From Apodemus sylvaticus (taxonomy: Eukaryota > Chordata > Mammalia > Rodentia > Muridae): a DNA stretch of 64,000 bases. The notes under the pieces were generated by a model. The model was not told the origin of the DNA, did not search any database, and was given only the letters and a program-made list of their open reading frames with translations. A program made the position numbers and the translations under genes. Location of the stretch: positions 94,185,850 to 94,249,849 of the forward strand of contig NC_067473.1 in the NCBI RefSeq assembly GCF_947179515.1. The letters are read 5' to 3'. Positions 32,529-43,449 of this stretch are shown in pieces. The first letter of the stretch is position 1, and each line of letters opens with the position of its first letter.

Positions 32529-35500
32529 TTAATATCCACTTATTAGTGAGTGCATACCATGATTCACCTTTTGAGTCTGGGTTACCTCACTTAGTATGAT
32601 GTTCTCTAGCTCCATCCATTTGCCTAAGAATTTCATGAATTCATTGTTTCTAATGGCTGAATAGTACTCCATTGTGTAGATATACCACATTTTTTGCATC
32701 CACTCTTCTGTTGAGGGATACCTGGGTTCTTTCCAGCATCTGGCAATTATAAATAGGGCTGCTATGAACATAGTAGAGCATGTATCCTTATTACATGGTG
32801 GGGAATCCTCTGGGTATATGCCCAGGAGTGGTATAGCAGGATCTTCTGTAAGTGAGGTGCCCAGTTTTCGGAGGAACCGCCAGACTGATTTCCAGAGTGG
32901 TTGTACCAATTTGCAACCCCACCAGCAGTGGAGGAGTGTTCCTCTTTCTCCACACCCTCTCCAACAACTGCTGTCTCCTGAATTTTTAATCTTAGCCATT
33001 CTGACTGGTGTAAGATGAAATCTTAGGGTTGTTTTGATTTTCATTTCTCTAATGACTAATGAAGTTGAGCATTTTTTAAGATGCTTCTCCGCCATCCGAA
33101 GTTCTTCAGGTGAGAATTCTTTGTTTAACTCTGTACCCCATTTTTTAATAGGGTTGTTTGGTTTTCTGGAGTCTAACTTCTTGAGTTCTTTATATATATT
33201 GGATATTAGCCCTCTATCTGATGTAGGATTGATGAAGATCTTTTCCCAATTTGTTGGTTGCCGATTTGTCCTCTTGACGGTGTCCTTTGCCTTACAGAAA
33301 CTTTGTAATTTTATGAGGTCCCATTTGTCAATTCTTGCTCTTAGAGCATACGCTATTGGTGTTCTGTTCAGAAACTTTCTCCCTGTACCGATGTCCTCAA
33401 GGGTCTTCCCCAGTTTCTTTTCTAGTAGCTTCAGAGTGTCTGGCTTTATGTGGAGGTCCTTGATCCATTTGGATTTGAGCTTAGTACAAGGAGACAAGGA
33501 TGGATCAATTCGCATTCTTCTGCATGCTGACCTCCAGTTGAACCAGCACCATTTGTTGAAAAGGCTATCTTTTTTCCATTGGATGTTTTCAGCCTCTTTG
33601 TCGAGGATCAAGTGGCCATAGGTGTGTGGGTTCATTTCTGGATCTTCAATCCTGTTCCATTGATCCTCCTGCTTGTCACTGTACCAGTACCATGCAGTTT
33701 TTAACACTATTGCTCTGTAGTATTGCTTGAGGTCAGGGATTCTGATTCCCCCAGATTTTCTTTTGTTGCTGAGAATAGTTTTAGCTATCCTGGGTTTTTT
33801 GTTGTTCCAGATGAATTTGAAAATTGCTCTTTCTAACTCTGTGAAGAATTGAGTTGGGATTTTGACGGGTATTGCATTGAATCTGTATATTGCTTTTGGC
33901 AAAATGGCCATTTTAACTATATTGATTCTACCGATCCATGAGCATGGGAGGTTTTCCCATTTTTTGAGGTCTCCCATTTCCTTCTTCAGAGTCTTGAAGT
34001 TCTTATCATACAGATCTTTCACATGTTTGGTAAGAGTCACCCCAAGATACTTTATACTGTTTGTGGCTATTGTGAAGGGGGTCATTTCCCTAATTTCTTT
34101 CTCAGCCTGCTTATCCTTTGAGTATAGGAAGGCCACTGATTTGCTTGAGTTGATTTTATAACCTGCCACTTTGCTGAAGTTGTTTATCAGCTGTAGGAGC
34201 TCTCTAGTGGAGTTCTTTGGGTCACTTAGGTAGATGATCATGTCGTCTGCAAATAATGATAGTTTGACTTCTTCCTTTCCAATTTGTATCCCTTTGACCT
34301 CCTTATGTTGTCGAATTGCCCGAGCTAGTACCTCAAGTACAATATCGAAAAGATAAGGAGAAAGGGGGCAGCCTTGTCTGGTCCCTGATTTCAGTGGGAT
34401 TGCGTCAAGTTTCTCTCCATTTAGTTTGATGCTGGCTACCCGTTTGCTGTATATTGCTTTTACTATGTTTAGGTATGAGCCTTGAATTCCTGTTCTCTCC
34501 AAGACTTTAAGCATGAAAGGATGCTGAATTTTGTCAAATACTTTTTCAGCATCCAATGAAATGTCCATGTGGTTTTGTTCTTTGAGTTTGTTTATGTAGT
34601 GGATTGTATTGATGGATTTCCGTATATTGAACCAACCCTGCATTCCCAGGATAAAGCCTACTTGATCATGGTGGATGATCGTTTTGATGTGTTCTTGGAT
34701 TCGGTTGGCAATAATTTTATTGAGGATTTTTGCATCGATGTTCATAAGGGAAATTGGTCTGAAGTTCTCTTTCATTGTTGGATCTTTGTGTGGCTTTGGT
34801 ATCAGCGTAATTGTGGCTTTGTAGAAGGAATTGGGTAGTGTTCCTTCTGTTTCTATTTTGTGGAATAGTTTGAAGAGTATTGGTGTTAGCTCTTCTTTGA
34901 AGGTCTGGTAGAATTCTGCACTGAAGCCATCTGGTCCTGTGCTTTTTTTTTGGTTGGAAGACTTTCTATGACTTCTTCTATTTCTTTAGGCATTATGGGA
35001 CTGTTTAGATGGTCTAGTTGGTCCTGATTTAATTTTGGTATTTGGTATCTGTCAAGGAAATTGTCCATTTCCTCCAGATTCTCCAGTTGTGTTGAGTACA
35101 GTCTCTTGTAGTAGGATCTGATGATTTTTTGGATTTCCTCAGTTTCCGTTGTTATATCTCCCTTTTCATTTCTAAGTTTGTTAATTTGGATACTTTCTCT
35201 GTGCCCTTTGGTCAGTCTGGCTAAGGGTTTATCTATCTTGTTGATTTTCTCAAAGAACCAGATCCTGGTTTTGTTGATTTTTTTGTATGGTTCTCTTTGT
35301 TTCTACTTGATTGATTTCGGCCCTGAGTTTGATGATTTCCTGCCTTCTACTCCTCCTGGGTGAAATAGCTTCTTTTTGTTCTAGGGCTTTCAGGTGTGTC
35401 ATTAAGCTGGTAATGTATGCTCTCTCCATTTTCTTTTTGGAGGCACTCAGGGCTATGAGTTTTCCTCTTAGCACTGCTTTCATTGTGTCCCACAGATTTG

Positions 35501-36351
35501 GGTATGTTGTGTTTTCATTTTCATTGTGTTCTAAAAAGTGTTTAATTTCTTTCTTTATTTCTTCCTTGACCAAGGTATCATTGAGTAGAGTATTGTTCAG
35601 TTTCCACGTGTATGTGGGTTTTCTGTTGTTTCTGTTGCTATTGAAGACCACTTTACTCCATAGTGATCAGATAGGAGGCATGGGATTAGTTCGATCTTCT
35701 TATATTTGTTGAGGTCTGTCTTATGACCAATTATATGGTCGATTTTGGAGAAGGTACCATGAGGTGCTGAGAAAAAGGTATATTCTTTTGTTTTAGGATA
35801 GAATGTTCTATATATATCTGTTAAATCTAATTGGTCCAAAGCTTCAATTAGTTTCATTGTGTCCCTGTTTAGTTTCTGTTTCCTGATTGGTCCATTGAGG
35901 AAAGTGCAGTGTTGAAGTCACCCACAATTATTGTGTTAGGTGCAATGTGTGCTTTTAGTTTTAATAAAGTTTCTTTTACGAAAGAGGGTGCCCTTGCATT
36001 TGGGGCATAGATGTTCAGGATTGAGAGTTCTTCTTGTTGTATTTTTCCTTTGACCAGCAAGAAGTGTCCCTCAGAGTCTCTTTTGATGACTTTGGGTTGA
36101 AAGTCAATTTTATCTGATATTAAAATGGCTACTCCAGCTTGTTTCCTGAGACCATTTGCTTGTAAAATTGTCTTCCAGCCTTTTACTCTAAGGTAGTGTT
36201 TGTCTTTGACCCTGAGGTGTGTTTCCTGTAAGCAGCAAAATGTAGGGTCCTGTTTACGTATCCATTCAGTTAGTCTGTGTCTTTTTATTGGGGCATTAAG
36301 TCCATTGATGTTAAGAGATATTAAGGAATAGTGATTGTTACTTCCTATCAT
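32529..36351 (-). pseudogene. ORF2: L1-3 ORF2, multiple frameshifts
   Basis: Readable in five pieces: 35869-36351, 35597-35857, 35250-35651, 34886-35068 and 32529-34775. Against the intact copy, one base is missing at about 35880 (GTTTCCTG for GTTTTCCTG). Another is missing at about 35654, and a T is added in the runs at about 35280 and 34948. A 3-bp in-frame deletion is at about 33972. The reverse transcriptase and C-terminal part (748 codons) is continuous, including FADD and the cysteine-rich end. It cannot make full-length ORF2. Confidence 0.9.
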
Positions 36352-36410
36352 TTTTGACGTTATTTTTTAAATTTGATTGCTTAACTTCTTTTGGGTTTAA
36401 TGAAAGGTTA

Positions 36411-37616
36411 CTATCTTGCTTTTTCCAGGGTGAAGTTTCCCTCCTTGTATTGGTGTTGTCCTCCTATTATCCTTTTTAGGGCTGGGTTTGTGGATAGATA
36501 TTGGGTAAACTTGGTTTTGCCATGAAATATCTTAGTTTCTCCATCTATGGTGATTGAGAGTTTTGCTGGATATAGTAGTTTTGGTTGGCATTTTTGTTCT
36601 CTTAGAGTCTGCATGAGATCTGCCCAGGACCTTCCAGCCTTCATAGTCTCAGGTGAAAAGTCTGCTGTGATTCTGATAGGTCTTCCTTTATATGTTACTT
36701 GGCCTTTTTCTCTTACTGCCTTTAGTATTCTTTCTTTGTTTAGAACATTTGGTGTTTTGATTATTATGTGACGGGAAGTATTTCTGTTCTGGTCCAGTCT
36801 GTTTGGAGTTCTGTAGGCTTCTTGTATATTCATGGGCATCTCTCTCTTTAGGTTAGGGAAGTTTTCTTCCATGATTTTATTGAAGATATTTGCTGGCCCT
36901 TTAAGTTGTAAATCTTCACTCTCATCTATGCCTATAATCCTTAGGTTTGGTCTTCTCATTGTGTCATGGATTTCCTGGATATTTTGGGTTACAAGCTTTT
37001 TGCATTTTGCATTTTCTTTAACTGTTGAGTTCATGGTTTCTATGGAATCTTCAGCATCTGAGATTCTTTCTTCTATCTCTTGTATTCTGTTGTTGATATT
37101 TGCATCTCTGTCCCCTGATTTCTTCCCAAGGCTTTCTATCTCCTAAGTTGTCTCCCTTTGAGTTTTCTTAGTTGTTTCTACTTCTGATTTTAGATCCTGG
37201 ATGGTTTTGCTTAGCTCCTTCACTTGCTTGTTTGTGCTTTCCTGTAATTCTTTAAGAGATTTTTGTGTTTCCTCTTTCATGACCTCAGCCTGTTGACCAA
37301 AGTTCTCCTGTATTTCTTTAAGTGGTTTTTGCATTTCCTCCTCGTTGGCTTTTGTATTCTCCTGGATTTCTTTCAATGATTTTTGTGTTTCCCTTGCAAG
37401 GGCTTCTAACTTTTGATCCATTTTCTCCTGAATTTCTTTAAGTATGTCCTTCATGTGTTCCTGTACCAGCATCATGACCGGTGATTTTAAATCCAAATCT
37501 TGTTTTACTGGTGTGATGTGGTATCCAGGACATGCTGGTAGAGGAGAATTGGGTTCAGATGTTGCCATATTGCCTTGATTTCTGTTAGTGACGTTCCTGC
37601 GTTTGTGTTTTGCCAT
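36411..37616 (-). pseudogene. ORF1: L1-3 ORF1, single nonsense codon
   Basis: The frame starts at ATG 37616 and runs to 37143, where a leucine codon (TTG in other copies) is TAG, the only disabling change seen. The rest (RRM-like and C-terminal domains) is open to 36411. The coiled coil has one repeat unit fewer than in L1-4 and L1-5, making the protein shorter. The residual N-terminal product of 157 residues would be coiled coil only. Confidence 0.9.
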
Positions 37617-38750
37617 CTAGTTCTCACTGGTGTTAGTTTGTCTTGTCAGTGCTGGACTCACCAGTGCAAGCTGCCCCTTCCCCTTTGGCCTCTGGTGCAC
37701 AGCTTACCCCCTGCACTGCCTGTAGAGAGGGTGCTGCTGCCCAGGCTGATCAGATCCCAAAGCAGGCACCTGAAGGCTCCCGCTGGGGCCCGCTGGATTC
37801 ACTGGAGTATACTGACTTCTCCCAGCTGGCCCCCCGGAATCCCCTCTAGCCTCTCACAGGACCTGGAGATGTGGTGCGGCCGCCCAGGTTGATCTGGATC
37901 CGGAAGTGGAGAGAGTTGAGCTGAGGGCTTCTGCCTGAGGCCTTGCCCCAGATTGTGTCTGTGGACCAGATGGAGCCCGTGTGCACCCGCAGGGAGTGCC
38001 GAGCCGCCCCTGTGTTCCTGCTCACTCTGCTGGGCAGCTGATCCCCCAACCGAGCTGGTGCACACAAGGTTAGCCTGGCCGCCCAGGCCCTGAGTCCAGG
38101 CAAAAACCTGGGAGGCCAAGGTCCGAGCAAAGTTCCCCTAGGGCTATGACTGTTAATTGTGTCCACCAGGTGACCAGGATGGCGAGCGTGCGCGCCCACA
38201 CTCCCTGAAAGCGCTGGGAGAGTCTGCTGTGCTAACAACCTCCTGGGCGGGTTGACTCACAGATGGCCCACCAAGCCGCCCAGTTCTTGGTGTCAGTCCT
38301 GTGCCTTTTGGGGCCTAGACCCCCGCTTTGTTAGCCTCAGGCTATGCCTGTTACAGGTCTGCCCGCCAGAGCTCTCTGTTGTCCTGCAGGCAAAATGGCG
38401 CGTGCCTGGGCAAAAAACCTCCTGGCTGGGTTGGCACCCCGATCAGCCCAGGGCTTGGGTGCAGGCCAACACCCGTCGGGCTCAGACCACCGTGGTGTTG
38501 GCCTCGGATTATGTTTGTGTACCTCAGTCTGTCCGATCCCTGGAGTCCGAAACCAAGATGGATGAGCCTCTCCTGACTGGTGGGAGGCCGAGTTCTGAAG
38601 TGGCTTCCATGCAGGAAAGGCGCTGCACAACCGCAGCTGCTTGCCGCCCGGCTTGTCAGCGAGGGTCAGTGGTTGTGGGCGCAGGGCCTAACTGGACCCT
38701 GTGTCGCCTTGGTTCCACTGCTGATGGCCCTTCAGCTGGACCAGCCACTC
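37617..38750 (-). promoter_or_regulatory. L1-3 5' UTR
   Basis: Homologous to the other 5' UTRs. The GCC-triplet tract is lost, so the 5' end is a little shorter (CAGCTGGACCAGCCACTC directly before the target-site duplication). ATGGCG words are at about 38178 and 38395. Confidence 0.7.
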
Positions 38751-38765
38751 CCTATGAGATCTTCT
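38751..38765. repeat. Target-site duplication of L1-3, 5' side
   Basis: Perfect second copy of CCTATGAGATCTTCT; also part of the interrupted old L1 5' UTR. Confidence 0.95.
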
Positions 38766-39064
38766 ACACCCAGAGCAACAGACCCACAGTCTGAAGGCCT
38801 CCCAGAAGGTCTACTTCACCTAGAGCAACAGCGTAGATCATTGTCATGTTTGCTCTTCTGAAGACCCTATTCTCTCCCAGGAATTCTGTTACAGCCAGGG
38901 CCACAGGTCTCCCAGAAGACCTGTACAACTCAGGGACACAGGAGCCAGGCTCCAGACATTGACACCAAAGGCAAGATAACACCAGAGATAACCAGATGGT
39001 GAGAGGAAAGTACAAGACCATAAGCAACAAAGCCAATATACCTTGGCATTATCAGAACCCAGTT

Positions 39065-40130
39065 CTCCTACCACATCAAGCTATGGATATCCCAACATAC
39101 CTGAAAACCAGGATGCTGACCTAAAATTCTATCTCATGAAAATTATTAATAGAGTTTTAAGGAGCACATAAATAACTCACTGAAAGAATTACAGGAAACA
39201 CAGTTAAACAAGTAGAAGCTATTAAAGAGGAAACAAATAAATCCCTTAAAGAAACCCAGGAAAATAATCAAACAGGTGAAGGAATTGAGCAAAGTAGGCC
39301 AAGACCTAAAAATGGAAGTAGAAACAATAAAGTGAACACAAATGGAGGCAATCCTGGAAATTGAAGGTGTCAGGAGCTATAGGCGCAAGTATCAACAACA
39401 GAATACAAGAGATAGAAGAGAGAACCTAAGGTATAAAAGATACCTTAGAAGATATTGACACAAAAGTCAAAGGAAATTCAAACCATAAAAAAACTCCTAA
39501 CCCCAAACACCCAGGTAATCTAGGACACAATGAAAAGACCAAACCTAAGAATAATAGTAAAAGAAGAGAGTAAAGATTCCCAGCTCAAAAGACCCAAAAG
39601 CATTTTCAGCAAAATTGTAGAAGGAAACTTATCCAACCAAAAGAAAGAGATGATCATAAAGTTACAGAAATCTATAAAACACCATTTAGATTGGATCAGA
39701 AAAGAAAATTCGCTCATCACATAATAACCAAAATAGTAAATGGACAAACAAAGAAAGAGTATTAAAAGGTGTAAGGGAAAAGGACAAGCAACATAATGCA
39801 GACCTATTAGAATTACACCAGACTTTTCAACAGAGATCCTAAAAGTCAGAAGAGACTAAACAGAATTCATGCATACCTTATGAGAACACAAATGCTAGTC
39901 CAGGGTACTATACTCTGCAAAATTCTCAATCATCATAGATAGAGAAACTGAAGTATTGCATGACCAAATCAAATTCAAACAATGTCTACTAATCTAGACA
40001 AACAGAGGATTCTAGAAAAAAAACTCCAACTCAAGGAGAATTCCTACATCAAAGGAAAAAAAAAAACCAAGATTTTAATCATGTCACAGTAAAGTCAAAA
40101 GAAGAGACGCACATGCACTTAATGCCACCA
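39065..40130 (+). pseudogene. ORF1: Old L1 ORF1 remnant
   Basis: Many stops and shifts. A short readable stretch at 39530-39724 (MKRPNLRIIVKEESKDSQLK) corresponds to the start of the RRM-like region of intact ORF1. Confidence 0.75.
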
Positions 40131-40149
40131 ACAACTCAAAACATAACAG

Positions 40150-41030
40150 GAACTAACAATAATCTGTCTTTAACATATCTCAATATCAATGAACTAAATT
40201 CACCTATAAAAAGGTATAAGCTAGCAGACTGGATAAGCAAACAGAATTCAGCATTTTGTTGCATGCAATAAACACACCTAAATAAGAAAGACATAAACTA
40301 TCTCAGAATAAAAGTTCTGAAAAAGTTTTCCAATCAAATGATCCCAAGAAATAGGCTTGATATTGTCATCCTAATATCCAACAAAATAGACTTTCAACTA
40401 AAAGTTATCAAGAGATATGGAGAAGGACGTTTCATGTTCATCAAAGGAAAAATCTACAAAAAGAAAGTCTAAATTATAAACATCTATGCCCCAATGCAAG
40501 GACACCCACATTCATAAAAGAAACTTTTCTAAAGCTCAAAGAATACACTGAACACCACACAATAATAATGGAAGACTTCAACACCCCACTCTCACCAATG
40601 GACAGGTCATTGAAACAGACACTAAACAGAGACATAGTAAAACTAAGAGAGGTTATGAACCAAATGGATTTAACAGATCATTTTACCCTAAAACAAAATA
40701 AGATACATTCTTCTCTGCACCGCATGGTACCTTCTCCAAATTTGGTCAATCTGGTCACAAAACAAACCTCAACAAATACAAGGAGACTGAAATAATTCCA
40801 TGCAACCTATCAGATCACGATGGACTAAGGCTAGATATCAATAAAACAAACAAACAAACAAACAAACAAACAAACAGCAATAACCACAAAAATCCCCAGA
40901 AAATACACAAAGCTCTGGAAACTGAACAACTTTATTAAATGATAGCTTGATCAGTGAAGAAATTAAGAAATTAAAAACTTCTGGAATTCAATGAAAATGA
41001 TGACACAAGATACCCAACCTTATGGGACAC
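40150..41030 (+). pseudogene. ORF2: Old L1 ORF2 endonuclease-region remnant
   Basis: Words aligned to intact ORF2 occur at 40568-40795 (DFNTPLSPMDRS, VMNQMDLTD). An (AAAC)n tract interrupts it at 40843-40876. It stops at the internal deletion. Confidence 0.75.
40843..40876. repeat. (AAAC)n microsatellite
   Basis: Eight perfect AAAC units within the old L1. Confidence 0.95.
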
Positions 41031-41545
41031 AATGGGACACAATTCCTGATGCTAAGAGGTGCTTGCTAGCAGGAGCCTGGTATAGCTGTCCCCTGGGATG
41101 TTCTACTAGCCCCCGACTAATACAGAAACAGATATTCACAGAAAACCACCAAACTGAGCCCTGGGATCCCAATGGAAGAGTTAGGGAAAGAGCTGAAGGG
41201 GATTGCAACCCCATAGGAAGAACTACAGTGTCAATTAACAGGACTCCTCCAGAGCTCCCAGGGTCTAAACTACTAACTTAAGAGTATGCATGGATGGGTT
41301 CATGGGTACACTTACATATTTAGCAAAGGATTGTCTTATCAGGCATCAATGGGAAGAGAGGCCCTTTGTCCCGCGGAGGCTTGACGTGCTAGCAAGGGGG
41401 ATGCTAGAGAGACGAGGAGGGATTGGGCAGAGTGGTGAAGGAACATCCTCTTAGAGACAAAGAAGAGGGAATGAAGTGTTTGTAGAGTGGAAACAGGGAA
41501 AAGGTACATTTAAAATGTAAATAGATAAAATAACAAAAAAAAAAA

Positions 41546-42300
41546 AGAAGAAAGAAAAAGTAATAAGCTCCATCTTAGTTTATGGCCCAATGAACATGGC
41601 CAAAGGTTTGACATCAACATGATGAAGGGTCCTCTCTTGATTCAGACTGACTGATAATGTTGGTCTCATGACAAATTAATTGATACCTCATATGAGGGAC
41701 AGGATGAGTTCTTTAAACCATTCAGAAATACTTAGCCATCATCTGCTTTATCCTCATTGGCAAGACATGCATATGCAAAACTTGTTTTTCATCATAAAAT
41801 ATAAAGAAACATTTTGATATATTGTTCTCTAAAACTCTTTCTCAGTAGAGTAACTCATACATGTTACAAAGTTTCCATCCCTCATTCTGTAGAATTAAAT
41901 ACCATTCATGTAAATCATTGGAGTTCCTGGTTTCAAGTGTCTAATTGACATGATATCACTGCTGAGTTATGGAGATTGATGCTTTATGTTTAGATAATTA
42001 AATATTCTTCAGCAAATCCTGAGACAAAGTAAGGAAGTCAATATTGATTGGGATTGAAAACAAGGGTATGAGGATCTACTCTTTTCACATGAATTCAGCA
42101 ATTCAAAGAAACATATAAGATTATGCTCATTGTTCAACCCTGTATATGAAAAATTGTCCACACTGTATCAAATTTCTGACTCTGACTCTGACCAGCAGAG
42201 TGAGACATAATATGCTCAGATAGCGACTAAGGAGCTTGTGTGAGAATTTAAAGGAACTTGAAACTCTTATTATTTAAATGAGTGCCTCTTTCAAGTAGTC
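41546..42300. other. Intergenic, no feature recognised
   Basis: About 750 bp of AT-rich, apparently unique sequence upstream of the IGKV5-like pseudogene. Confidence 0.5.
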
Positions 42301-42378
42301 TATTTGATGCTTAGAACATTATAAAATAGTATATGTCGTCCCATCCCATGATAAACATATACACAGAGAAATAGGGAA

Positions 42379-42935
42379 ATGCTCTCACTACCACAGCTTG
42401 TTGGACTTATGCCCCTCTCTATTTCAGGTTAGATTATTAGAAATGAAGGGATATTATTTTAAATATCTAAATATTTTTCTTCTTTTGGGAGCTCTGTATA
42501 TTATATAATTGTTTCTCTTTAGATGTAAACTGAGAAAATAGCAATATTCCTTCTACATTTTTTAAATGGCTAGAAATGATTTTTGTGTATACAGCCATGT
42601 TATTTGTTTCATATGGTTTATGTATGAAAATGTGAACTAAAAAGGTGACATTTTAATGTTACAGTCTCCAGATATCCTGTGTATGATTCCAGGGAAGGGA
42701 GTCACCATCAACTGCTATTCTATAAGGACAGTGCCATACATATGCATTGATACCAACAAAAACCATGACAGACTCCAAGGCTTCTCATCAAGTATGGTAC
42801 TAATCCTATCTCTGGAATCCCCTCAAAGATGAGTGGTAGCAGATCACAGACAGGTTTTACTTCAGCATCAACATCCTGGAATCATAAGACAAAGGAACTT
42901 ATCACTATAGCCAAAGTTATAATTTCCCCATTTTG
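42379..42935 (+). pseudogene. Igkv: IGKV5-like V-kappa pseudogene 2
   Basis: Leader exon 42379-42427 (16 codons plus one base: MLSLPQLVGLMPLSIS) with donor GGTTAG. This resembles the IGKV5 leader style with its xPQxxGLMxxxIS pattern. The V exon region starts at 42647 with DILMLQSPDIL...PGKGVTINC (Cys23 at 42713-42715) and continues with LLIKYG-type and ISGIPSK words in a shifted frame. The end reads YSQSYNFP in the place of the usual CQQ. The conserved Trp35 is replaced (TTG), a frameshift lies in CDR1, and stops follow. The 3' recombination signal is degenerate, with an ACATAAACC nonamer at 42951-42959. No good octamer exists; an ATTTGATG at 42302-42309 may be its relic. IGKV5 assignment is by motif memory. 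Confidence 0.85.
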
Positions 42936-42959
42936 GTAATACTGATCATAACATAAACC

Positions 42960-43449
42960 TACCAGGAAAAGCAGAAATGTGAAGCTGAACTTCCCATCTG
43001 TCTCTGATGGGATATTTAAATATTTGAGAACATTTCTCAGGTACAACTAGGCATGAAGTTTATGGGCACATTTATGTAAGTAAACCCCAGATGCTCACTT
43101 CTAGCTGAACTGAATTTAGTACACTTCACGTACACAATTACATATCTGAGATTGATTTTTCTGATATAATAAGCACCATTAAGTCCACTGAGCCATACCA
43201 CAGAGCAAAGGCATATATGTCTGAATAAAGATATTAAGTGGTACCTGTTATTTTTTTCCCAATTGCAACTGGAACAATGTTCAAATCCACATAAACAAAT
43301 CTCCTCCAGGTACACAGAGTTAATTGCAAATACATATCATATTTTTATGCTATGTGAATTTCTTTTTATAAGTAAAGCCACTCATGTTTTTATGACTCAC
43401 ATGAACTCTCCAATACAGCTCAGAAAAATATGTTCAAATATTTTGCACA
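42960..43449. other. Spacer, no feature recognised
   Basis: AT-rich flank of the IGKV5-like pseudogene; no gene or clear repeat. Confidence 0.45.

Larger units (their letters stand above)
31780..38750 (-). mobile_element. L1-3: full-length young LINE-1 with 3' transduction
   Basis: 6.97 kb between perfect 15-bp duplications, minus strand. In transcript order it has a 5' UTR (38750-37617), ORF1, ORF2, and a 3' UTR ending at an A-tract (32268-32276). Next come 447 bp of non-L1 sequence (32267-31821) and an outer A-rich tail (31820-31780). Both ORFs are damaged. It is inserted in the 5' UTR of an older plus-strand L1. Sequence differences group it with L1-1 and L1-4. Confidence 0.94.
38751..41545 (+). 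mobile_element. Old Lx-like LINE-1, plus strand, most of ORF2 deleted
   Basis: Continuation of the L1 begun at 31591. It has 5' UTR units to about 39050, a degenerate ORF1 (39065-40130), the ORF2 start with endonuclease-region words (40150-41010), and an abrupt change at about 41040 to 3' UTR sequence ending in an A-rich tail (41530-41545). Roughly 3 kb of ORF2 is missing, so this copy is internally deleted rather than 5' truncated. Confidence 0.8.
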
